Shown here: positions 54,875 through 64,000 of the stretch, piece by piece
Layout: the number at the start of each line of letters is the position of its first letter
Position numbering within the stretch: the first letter of the stretch is position 1
Assembly (NCBI GenBank): GCA_022747635.1
Contig: JAKTNV010000007.1
Location: 12,552,997-12,616,996 of the forward strand
DNA length: 64,000 bases
Source of the DNA: Hetaerina americana
Lineage: Eukaryota; Arthropoda; Insecta; Odonata; Calopterygidae
Direction of reading: 5' to 3'
Translations under genes and position numbers: made by a program
The notes under the pieces: generated by a model
Databases searched by the model: none
Seen by the model: only the letters and a program-made list of their open reading frames with translations
Told to the model about the DNA's origin: nothing

Positions 54875-55076
54875 TATATAGAAACAGATATAAGGAAAAG
54901 GGATAGGAAACGCATAAAGCCTATTTTGCAAGCTTCAAAATAGGGGCGATACCAATGGCAAATATGTAATCCATACGCTAAACCTTTGGCGTTTCGCGAC
55001 TCTTTCGTTTCCAGCCTTCCTGTGTTCGTCCTTTATGTGTGTCCCTATCCCTTTTCCTTATATCTATTTCTATATA
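54875..55076. mobile_element. Penelope-type inverted terminus with captured DNA
   Basis: Inverted arms at 54875-54919 and 55031-55076 (outer 31 bp with one mismatch, containing GATATAAGGAAAAGGGATAG) enclose the 93-bp capture at 54929-55021. The right arm read outward (GTCCTTTATGTGTGTCCCTA, then T-rich, then a TA/TG array) resembles the outer ends of the Penelope-type termini at 26-28 kb. No hairpin core of the TGAAGA..GAAA kind is evident. The family call is tentative; the inverted structure is directly visible. Confidence 0.6.
54929..55021 (-). repeat. Inverted copy of 53001-53093
   Basis: Matches the reverse complement of 53001-53093 at 92 of 93 positions. Just outside its left edge CCTATTTTG (54920-54928) repeats, in direct orientation, a piece of the donor (53078-53086), so the joint is a mini-foldback around AAGCTT. 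Confidence 0.88.
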
Positions 55077-55083
55077 AATGAGT

Positions 55084-55136
55084 ATATATGTGTGTGTGTG
55101 TGTTTGTGTATATATATATATACACACACACACAGA
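55084..55136. repeat. TG/TA/CA microsatellite
   Basis: (TG)n, then TA, then (CA)n: a self-complementary microsatellite flanking the left side of the next element. Confidence 0.9.
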
Positions 55137-55364
55137 AATCAACCCGGAGATCACTTTGGTAGTTGATGGTAGAGTTCACCCAGTACTAAGCCTGTTCCTT
55201 TCCCTGTGCCGGCTATGGTTTCCCAGGAAGACCTGGTCCCCGAAAAATAACAAAGATTGGGTGGAGCTGAGGAGGCTCCGAAGAGGCTTGCCCGGGAATA
55301 GGACAATTGAACCTGTGGACTCCCGTCAGTAGTCAAGCGCTCTGTCCCTGGACTACCGCGGCGC
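55137..55364 (-). mobile_element. tRNA-like SINE, family 4
   Basis: The minus strand begins GCGCCGCGGTAGTCCAGGGA (A-box-like region), then ACTACTGACGGGAGTCC and B-box-like GGTTCAATTGTCC (near 55299-55312). An approximately 150-bp body follows with GCTCCACCCAATC and GTCTTCCTGGGAAACC. It lies between mirror-image CA/TG/TA arrays, so its ends cannot be set by target duplication. Only one copy is in this window, so the repeat status is inferred from the pol III-like head. The ORF at 55078-55332 is incidental. Confidence 0.5.
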
Positions 55365-55428
55365 ACACACACACGCACACGTGTGTGTGTGTATATATAT
55401 ATATATATACACACACACACATATATAC
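55365..55428. repeat. CA/TG/TA/CA microsatellite
   Basis: (CA)n, GTGTGT, (TA)n, then (CA)n: self-complementary and the mirror image of the array at 55084-55136. Confidence 0.9.
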
Positions 55429-57999
55429 ATCACATACATTTACACGCACAAGCAACAGCAACAAATGTGAGTGTATATATATGTAAACATATATCCGCTA
55501 TGAAAGCGTGTAGTAATATTTTGTAAAAGCGCTCCGTAGCAAATGTTGCCATTTCTTGGCGTTCATGTGATGAGTGGGGGCGATATTCCCCAGTGGAGCC
55601 GTTCCTAGAAGCATTACAGCAAGCATTTAGCGACGTAGTTTTCTGCCGAAATTTCCTCCCTTTCGCTCCACTCGCCCTTCCCCCACACCGTAGGGGAGCG
55701 GAAGTATTTTCTCCCTCCACGCACCCTTCCTTCGCAAATAAAATTGCCCAAGGTCGCGCGCACCTGCTGGCCAATGGTTCTTGTTCTTCATTAGCTGCTG
55801 CCACTTATATATTCGGCCATTTTTTGACGGTCATAGAGGAAGGATTTCCTCGAAAGAAGGAAAGTAAGCGTCGCTTCGCACCGCGTAGGGTGCTGTTGTG
55901 TGACTTGTAAAAGCAGGGCAGTAAGGTTTCTCGTCTTATATAATGTGATGCCTATTTACAGACACCTTTTGCTCGTCCTTGTAATAATATATTCTGTTCT
56001 CTGATCGCTAAATTGATTTTCTTCCATTCCGTTTGTTAGTTGTAAGCGAACTAATATCCTTTTCCCTGGCTGGTATTCAATGAATTCTTTTTTTTTGAAA
56101 ATGTTGACCTCTCACGTCGGTTGAAGTTGTGTCCTGCAGCCCTATTGGAAAAGTTTTATCATGTTTAATTATTTGCGTTACGACAGGCTTGCTTTTTGTT
56201 AAAGTTTGAATCATGGGTGTTTTAAGCTTTCTCCTCATCATCTATGCTCCAAGGTAGCTACAAAAATTAATGCTATGAGAAATCGGGCCATCCATTGACG
56301 TCTGTGGCGGAGATGAGATATTTCTTGCGTCAGAATGATCCCAAAACTTTCTTCTCCGTCGTGTAACAGTCATGTTCTGAAAAAAAGTTGTTGATTCTGT
56401 GCCATTTATTGACCTCTCTGCCTGTTAAATGATAGCCCTCCCGGTCATTGTGGGCTTCACAATCCGGAGCCAACCCACCCAGACGCAGCGAGCCTCGTCC
56501 CCGCCCAATTCGCGGCTCGCACGGGAATTATATGGAGCCTCTTAATGGGAGCCAGCGCATCTGCGACGTGATTAATCCGCGGGATTGCTCACTATACAGG
56601 GAACCCAAAGTCGTGGCATTCGAATTTGAATGAGATTATTAGCAGTGGTCTTCGATTTTATGAATTCGTTTTCTGTTGACTGCGGTGCTAAAATAACCTC
56701 CGCACCAATAAATACTGGTGGGATATCTCCCTCAGGGAACAGCCAGATGGCAGTAATAAAGGTAACCTGATGAAAGAAGTGATAAAAATACGTAAATCAG
56801 GTAGAAAACTATGAATGCGGGGTAAATCTTACTAAAACGATGTGCATTTCTAAGTATGTTGTAATAATTACCCTCCGCTATGAGCGCTATCCAAAAGTTT
56901 CAACATTTTTGGAAATGGGACGTAATTAAATAATTGATTCCAATTATTATTTTTATATGGATCATACTGGGCTTATTACGTAGAGCAGGTGAACTGATAA
57001 CCCGTACCTCGGTATAGATGCGGGACCACAGTGTCTGGGCGGGAATAACCTTGGACTGAAGGCCGAAGAAAGTGGCATATTTGTACATATGAAACATTAA
57101 TTGAATTATTTTCGTAATATTGTCTCAAAGCTTTTAAATTAAAGGTGGTAACTGTGGGCAATTGAACTGGATACTAAGACCAGTTATTCGGCATGAGAAC
57201 ATGTATGACGATGATGGTATTCCGCAGAATATGAAAAAAATCAGAAAATTTCATGGAGTGATATTCACTGTTCAGTGTGGACTCGTATGTGCAACATGAG
57301 GGAACGGTCGAGCTCACCACGAACGTCGTATTAAATTTATTCAAGTGTATGATTATCTTGTAATATTTTGGCCAATTGTTGTGGTGACCGATCCTTGATA
57401 CTCATTCGCATATTCAAGACGTAAATGAAAATACTATTTACATTTTTAATCTACCAGTAACCAGTAATACTTTTCTCCCTGTAGGTATTTATCAGGTCGG
57501 TCGCTCTTTGATCGGCTCAGAAGAATCTCTCATTTATATCGTATGTCGAAATTGACATCCTGATTCGATTTGTTAGTATTTAAAGTACGATTTAACCGTG
57601 CGTTTCAAATTCTCGGAATACCGTCTCTCGTAAGACGAATAGTAATGTGCGATTTTATTGTGATGGTATATCCTTCAGTCATGGACGCATTTGCACTCTC
57701 GGAGAGCAACTGTCAGCTCTGTATCTTCTGTCCTAATAGACTACCTCCTAACAACTGTTGCTGAAGCAGCACCTGGACTATTAAGTGAAAAATCACGGTG
57801 TAATACGTGATTAGTTAAATGCAAGATGTGTCAATAATTTTCTTCCGAAGTTATTTTTAAAAACACTTCATGTGCTCTATTTATGAAAATTTACCTCATG
57901 TCGATAGCCCCTTAAGAAAATACACTCGAATTGGAGTGTTACGATGTAGACATGTATTTTTTATCATTCGTAAATCATCGGCGATCCCGAACTTAGTTA
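55429..57999. other. No recognised gene
   Basis: A moderately GC-rich patch at 55600-55760 carries a 105-codon + ORF (55593-55910) and an opposing 124-codon ORF. Neither has a motif. The remainder is A/T-rich without identifiable features. Confidence 0.4.
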
Positions 58000-58340
58000 A
58001 TTGAGTTGTCCCCAAACGGAGAGCCCTCTCGGGCAGGCCGCCGCCGACTGTGGTCAGGCGGTCGCGGGCAGTGCCCACGGGGTCGAAGGACATCTCTATT
58101 GTGGAGCTCGGGGGGTTACGTCATAGGAAAAAAAATGAAATGCATCTGCTCATCTTCGTCTCCTCGAACGTCCTTGTCAGGCATCCTTTGGCCAGACCCA
58201 CACTCGCGCGGTTGTTTCGGCCTGTCCCTCGCGAAGGGTCCATGTTTTCCCCCCTCGGCGTGCCCACGCACCTGCGACAGAGAGCGGCTCTAACCATTTG
58301 CGTGTTTCCCTCCCGCGATGTGCAAGTAACTGTGGTGGAC
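58000..58340. other. GC-rich island
   Basis: CpG-rich stretch with overlapping ORFs; the longest is 160 codons on + (58050-58532), with an opposite 75-codon frame. The long frame runs out into A/T-rich DNA and shows no family motif. I do not recognise it. A coding exon cannot be excluded. Confidence 0.33.
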
Positions 58341-60399
58341 GCGTCCACACGCCGTCATTTGAGCTTAAAATTAATGAGGGGATTGCCTTCCCCTTTGGCT
58401 CTCCTGAATAATAGTGTGACGATGCAGCGTCGAATCGGCGATAAATATCGTATTTGCAAATTCAAGAAAGATTTCTGGTTTTTTCCTACCCGATTTTCAG
58501 CCGCGCGAGATTCGATATGGTGCTCCATGTAGCGTAATTGTAGGCCATAAAAATTAGTTTCAATGGATATCGAAGGTAATTAAAATTAATTATAAGTGGA
58601 AAATAAATTCTTATTCGGTGTAGAGCGTTTCTGGTGGCTAATGGGACCCCGATAAGCTGTTTCTGTTATCGATGATAATCAGCAAGAAATGCTAATGGTA
58701 CTTATGATTAAAGGTACATGCATATGTGTGTGCATAAATATATGCCTAAAATGCTCACGAAGGTGAATATTCGAATGAGTACATAATACGGTAAATGTAT
58801 TTTGTTCAAGGCGTGGCACTGGAATAGAACAGAAAACAAGAGGTTTGTATGTTGTAACATTCAGGTTGATTACTGGGGCATAAATATTTGCACTCTTTCT
58901 CGCGATAGGTTTCGATTTTTTTTAAAACGGAACATCAACTCCGAAATATCATGGCGGTTCAGTTTTTGCGGTCGCTGGTTAGAACAAACGACTTGTCTGC
59001 GCCGTATTTCCTCTTACTGAGAATCCAAATACGGAAGCAAAAACGTTGTTTTATTCACACTTGAGTGTATGCGAACCATAGTCGGAGTCTTCTTTCTCAT
59101 GAAGAATAAGATATGCAGGTGACGGGAAATCTTGAAATCCGTATTCTTACAAGTTATTCAATTTTCTGTTGTGGTGCTGATTTTATTTTTGGATTACGCG
59201 TAGATAGAGATAAGAGGCAAATACGAGTCAACCTCCCCCCTTAGCGAGCACGCCTGTTTGCGAGTCCATCGACGCATTTGTTTACTCCGGACGCAGTTTA
59301 TCGCGGAAGACGCATGGCGTAGTTAATTCGCGCTAAATTTCGAGCTTGTCTTCGTTTGTGTTTCTTCAGTCGAATATATACGTATTACCGGGGACAGTAT
59401 CTCACCACATCAAAGACATCTTTCTCGGAGTGACGCCTCTTAGATTGAGTTAGAGGGGCTCGCGTCATGCAGTTTCCCTTTACGCTTGTTCATTTAGCAC
59501 ACTCTGCTCGTTAATGGGTGATATGGAAGTGATTTTTGCGATTAAGTTTTTTGTAACGTCTCCTCTAAAGTCATCGTAAGGGAAATGTTTTATTCCCCTC
59601 CAAGGAGCTAATTAAGGGGCGTGACTACGGTAAAAAAATAGGTAAACAGGTGTGCGGTATGGTTTTCCTTTCTTAGAAGATTTACACATTGAATCTTGGT
59701 TTACCCATGATTAGAGTGCACTCAAAATCACGAACCCTTCCAGTTCTCAATCCGCTTCCGCGAAACAAAAGACGGATTAAATTTCCGTCGTCTTGTTTTT
59801 GAAAAGGCAATCTTCAATAGGGAACCCATCTCACTTTTATAGCTCCGTAGTATGGTATTCAAGTGTGGCTTTTGAATTTTTAACTGTCTTCCATTTGTGT
59901 TGCCACAGTTTTTTATAACCTTGGAATATATTGTTGACGTAATCTTATCATATCTGGATACATTTGAGTGAGAAAAACCCCACTTGTGAAGAAATCGACG
60001 TATTCTCATTTATTTGTGTGGGATAATTTAATTCCTGTATCGTTGAGAGTTTTTAATAAATGCTTTTTTTTGCTTTTGTGATCATGTTACTACATTTGTG
60101 CATGTACTCGTAGATGTCTACACGTCGAATATGGCGTAAAGTGTAGTTGGCGAAACGTTGTGCTTGAGTTTGTGTAGTGCTTGATTCATTTTGATTGTGA
60201 TTGCATTTTTTATCGATCTCATTATGATTGTTCTTATTTGATGGTGCTCTTGTCGTTATTCTGATTATTTTTTATTCCTTGCATGCATGTATGTACGGGT
60301 GTAACATGGCCTAGTGAAACCTTGGAATTTGTTCCGAACTGCAAATGTTCCGGTTTCGCGATTAAAAACCAATGAAAACCCGCGAACTAATCCTTGCGT
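58341..60399. other. No recognised feature
   Basis: Short ORFs only (for example 59728-60009 minus, 93 codons, no motif). No repeat is recognised. Confidence 0.42.
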
Positions 60400-61370
60400 C
60401 GGAAGTTTGAGCGTGACCTACGGAGCTGATTGGTGTCGATCCCGGGCGAAGGCGAGTGAGATTCCGGCGCAGTGCTTATCGCGGAACTGTCATTTTCCAA
60501 GGATGCGGCGCGTCTTTCTCCGCGAGCCGATGACAATCCCCGCGATTCCCCAGCCAGTCCCTTCCGTAACGTCCGCGATAATATTATAATCACGCCCCCG
60601 ATTGCAATGCCGCGGAGCGATGCGAGGGCATTTTACAATTTTTTTCTCAGCTGTTCTCGCGCGTCGCTTCCTCCTCTCGGATCCCCCACAAGCGTTCCCC
60701 ACACCTACTTCCTCGTCCCTCTGCCTCCCCCTTCCAGCACACCCGCGGGCAATGCACATACCTCTAACCCCGTCCCAACTCCAATTCCCCCGTACGTTGG
60801 CTTTGAATAAAGCACCGCTGCCCCCGGATGAGTCGAGTCAAAGGGCAGGAGCAAAGCAGATACCTCACTTCCAACCCCCCCCCCCGCCACAACCCGCTCT
60901 CAATATTAGCATGCAGTGGGCCACGTAAGGGCCCCCCTGGGAGATTTTTCAACCGTGGTCGTTAGGATAATTTTCCCCCCCCGACTAACCGTCCGGGGTC
61001 GACGACCCCCGTCGTCCCCCATGGTTTTCGTGGGGCGAAGACAAGAGAGGGTCCCCGCTCTTCCCTTTATTTTCCCGCAGAGTGGGCGAGAGGAAGGAAG
61101 GAAGGGGGGGCTTCAATCACTTCTGATTGTGTTTACCGGCCTTGGTTTGTTTCCAGGCGGCGACGTGCTGCGTGGGGAGTGGTACGTTGGGAGTGATGGC
61201 TATCCTTCCCTTGCCTTTCTCTGAATGCGTCTCCGTCGGTGTGACGCCGGGGCTCGCTCGCGTCGCGAGGGAGTGTGTCAAGGGGCTGCGGATTGGGGGG
61301 GGGGGCAAGGAGCGAAAGTCGTGCCGAAGCGGTCCGCCGTAAGGGAAATAACACGAGATGTCGTGATCGG
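60400..61370. other. Large GC-rich island
   Basis: About 1 kb of GC-rich DNA, C/T-rich on + at 60655-60900 with C runs at 60876-60886 and 60975-60983, and G-rich at 61083-61110 and 61295-61305. About ten ORFs overlap on both strands. All are Pro/Ser- or Arg/Gly-rich and lack motifs. Candidate regulatory island with quadruplex potential. Confidence 0.38.
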
Positions 61371-63560
61371 TGCGTGTTGGATGTGTGTCCAGGGAGCGCT
61401 CGAGTAAGCAATATTGTTTTTGTTGTCTCACAACCGTAAAAAAATGGTCTTTATTTCGATTTGGAACGATTGGCTGCATTGGAAGAATGATATTGGAACT
61501 GTGGGTCCATCCCCACGATGGGAATAGTGCCCCCCTCGGGGAAAGGGATAGAATTTCGATAGGACTCAATGGAGTGCATTATTCAGCGAGTTGCACTCTT
61601 CTTCCAATATTTTCTTCGAGTGGCTTAACAAATCATTTCCTTTTCTTTTTTAAAAAAAGGGTCGAAAACTTACCCCTATAAGAGTCCGTTCACTAATCTG
61701 GAGTTGTAAATGTAATATATTCCATGGGAATGTCGGTAAAGAAGTCATTTTTTTTAATTTCACCATAATGCAAAGTTCTTACGCGTGACCGTCAAGCGTA
61801 AGTTTATGATTCCCGCGGAACTGCTTGCTATTCAATGATCCATATTTCAAATGAAAAGACTGTTAAAAAATGGTAAGTTATTTTTTTGACTGTAGTCAAA
61901 AACAGATACATTTCTTGATATGCGTAACTATTAATCGTAGATTTCAGTTTCACGATTTCCCTTTTGGCTGTAAACAAAGTTTTATCGCATTCTGATGAAA
62001 AGAATTTCAAGGTATATATATAATTTTGTTGTTCCGAATGTCGATAAGCCAGAAGCTTTCGAGCTAAATGTCTGTCGTGATGAAGTGTCTCTTTGCTAGT
62101 TTAAGATTAGACCTCCATCCAAGCACGCAAATCTTCTTACGGCGTGAACTGAACTGTTTGCATTGGAAATCTTGCGCCCAAGTAGTTGTTCCTGGGATTT
62201 GAAAACCCCCAGATATCCAAAAGTTGGATAAGTCTTGTCGCTTCGAGTGCCTCCCCCAAGAACCTTTCCCTCCCTCATTTGTGTACAAGTTTTGATGAAT
62301 GAGTTTCAGGTATATCACGAAATAATTTCGGGTTTGGAACCAGGTATTTTGTTTAAATCAGAACGTAGTCAAATTTTCCTAATTTTTTGAAGCAGGACGA
62401 TCAGATTTAACTTGCATCATTTGACGACTAAAGGGTTTTATTTTATATCAAGGATCTTCCCACTACGGCATTTCGGACGCTTTGTATCAATGGTACTCCT
62501 CCATGGTGTTAATTATTCTAAATATGAGACAGGATTCCCTTTTTGTCTCGTTGTTTCCATAATATCGTTAGCGAAGCAGAGGTCTTCGATTTATTTTGTT
62601 GCTCGTGGTTCTTTTCTTTTGACCTCTTGCATATTCATTAGCGTTTTCCTTAATTATTTTCCAGCCTTTTTTATTCTCTCTGTATGGTGTATTGAATGAG
62701 ACATATATTCCTTCGCTTTCGTTTTGGCGTTTTCTAACTATAAATTGCCAAATATCAATCGATGGTCGCTTCCAATTTCCGCTGAAGTTAAGCTTCTCAC
62801 AACCAGTAATGTATGAAGGATGTATTATAATGTTGTTTAAGATTTAATGACTACATTTTAATGCCTTCGAAAGTGATGAGAAGCCATTACCGGTAAGTTT
62901 GGTTGGTTCCGATGCATATCGTCAAGCGGAAAGAACTTAGATAATTTCCTCATATTGGCTTCCCTAAAACATGGCTCGTAGTACGTGCAATTATCTTTCC
63001 TTCGTAAGCAGCTCGAAGCCGAAGAAAAGAAAAACATATCCCCGGAAATGTATGTCCAATTGTGCGCACGTAGGAATTAAACGTTTAATGGCTCCTACTC
63101 AGGAAATGAGTTGAAGGAACTCTTCCATGGGTACAAGCGGCGCATCGCAGCCTCGAACATTCCAATACCTTTAAAAATCGTCCTCCTACTTTCGTCTTAT
63201 CCACTCTTTATACCTTCTTTCTAGTATCCGTTACTAATAAATCTTACGTATGCCAGAAATCTTTGTTTATCTCGCTCTTCATACAGTCTTAGTTTTCCCC
63301 ATCCTCCTCCCTATCAAAACCGCGAAGGCCTACCATGCCCCCAATGTGTGTAAAATCTTGTTCTTTCACTCACGGGAGAAAGAAGCATCGTTTGAGGCGA
63401 AGAAAGCCGCGCCTGAAACTGCTCGTCAGTTCATCGGCAGCAACTGTAAACTGTCCACACGGAATTAACGTGAAGTAAATCTCATGTGCAAACCACGATA
63501 ATTGAAATGATTTTTGTTTGGAGTGCTTTTGAATGAAACGGTAGTCCCGGAAGCTGTTTT
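61371..63560. other. No recognised feature
   Basis: A/T-rich DNA. ORFs such as 61370-61681 and 62412-62699 show no motif. Confidence 0.42.
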
Positions 63561-63561
63561 T

Positions 63562-63908
63562 TTCGAGACACTTACTTCTCTCACTCCTCACTACTTAACA
63601 CTTTTTCTCGCTCTTCATCTCTTTCAGCTTCCTCATTCCATTCTTCTTCGTTTCCATTTCTCAGAAGCTTCCCAATACACGCTTATCCTCCTTCGTCAAA
63701 GGCTGCATTTGAAAACCATTCTAACGCACATGCCACTGAATGCCGTTTATAATCTTTCCTTCATATCCATGCTCACGAATCTCTGCCATCAGCTCCCTCC
63801 TATTTGTATGCATATAATGATTCTGCTGACGCAATTCTTCTCCTTGTGTATTTACCGCTATTCCCATTTTCATCCTAAATGCTGCCCAAAATTCATGGAT
63901 GTCCTGAA
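63562..63908 (-). pseudogene. Decayed ORF of unknown origin
   Basis: Read on the minus strand from about 63908 one frame gives 62 sense codons (including HEFWAAFRMKMGIAVNTQGE and RRELMAEIREHGYEGK) to a TAG at about 63725. It continues in the same frame after that stop with a charged, coding-like peptide (MQPLTKEDKRVLGSF) and one more stop before a TAA near 63595. The composition looks like real protein with point-mutation stops, as in an old transposon ORF. I cannot name a family. Nothing else supports it. Confidence 0.25.
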
Positions 63909-64000
63909 TCCCTTAATATTTCGCTCCACCGTCACGTGCCGTATTCTCGTTTCACTAATATTTGGTCTTTCTCTCCGACGGTCACTAGGAAGAACTTGTG

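Noticed and set aside
1..64000. CRISPR arrays, rRNA, prokaryotic operons, prophage or defence systems
   Set aside because: No regularly spaced repeats with unique spacers, no rRNA signature, no compact co-directional ORFs; composition and repeats are those of an arthropod nuclear genome.

Overview
This window looks like gene-poor nuclear DNA from an arthropod, most likely an insect with a large, repeat-rich genome. The basis is the mix of repeats: mariner (DD34D) transposons, Penelope-like, RTE-like and CR1/jockey-like retroelements, several tRNA-derived SINE families and long (TA)n/(CA)n microsatellites. I found no bacterial-style gene organisation, no rRNA, no convincing intact tRNA gene and no host protein-coding gene that I can recognise. 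The species cannot be fixed from the sequence alone. The window reads as intergenic or long-intron DNA, and almost every recognisable coding trace is a transposon relic.

Layout. At 1620-2287 lies a short mariner with perfect 36-bp terminal repeats and the C-terminal half of its transposase. From 5.2 to 16.4 kb there are five 3'-terminal relics of one CR1/jockey-like LINE; one is split by another LINE fragment and one by a 78-bp insert with a 13-bp target duplication. The same stretch holds two copies of a 300-bp tRNA-derived SINE (8953-9256, 12875-13186) and a tRNA-like unit set inside an inverted repeat (13601-13810). A 160-bp palindrome with a hammerhead-like core sits at 17245-17407. From 25.5 to 28.3 kb is a dense mobile cluster: a catalytically dead mariner, (TA)n arrays, three Penelope-type terminal segments, and a 5'-truncated Penelope-like element (reverse-transcriptase YIDD motif plus GIY-YIG nuclease) bounded by identical 168-bp inverted repeats. 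From 32.3 to 33.4 kb is an internally deleted RTE-like LINE, with solo 3' ends of the same family near 38.9 and 50.0 kb. From 53.0 to 55.4 kb is a second cluster with a mariner deletion derivative, (TA)n arrays, a Penelope-like inverted terminus that has swallowed a 93-bp inverted copy of DNA lying 1.9 kb away, and another tRNA-like SINE.

Between these lie about a dozen GC-rich, C/T-skewed islands of 0.2-1 kb (2.4, 6.5, 12.1, 15.1, 18.2, 29.2, 33.9, 36.7, 42.7, 50.6, 52.5, 58.0 and 60.4 kb). Long overlapping ORFs there are proline/serine/arginine-rich on several frames at once and look like composition artefacts; the islands are better read as candidate regulatory or structural DNA.

How the parts relate: the autonomous enzymes for these repeats are not present intact. 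The SINEs need a LINE supplied elsewhere, both HTH-only mariners need a full transposase supplied elsewhere, and the Penelope-like element lacks the N-terminal part of its RT. The least ordinary material is the Penelope-type termini (hammerhead-like hairpins next to TA arrays), the tiny retro-inserted relatives of those termini, and the inverted 93-bp capture.
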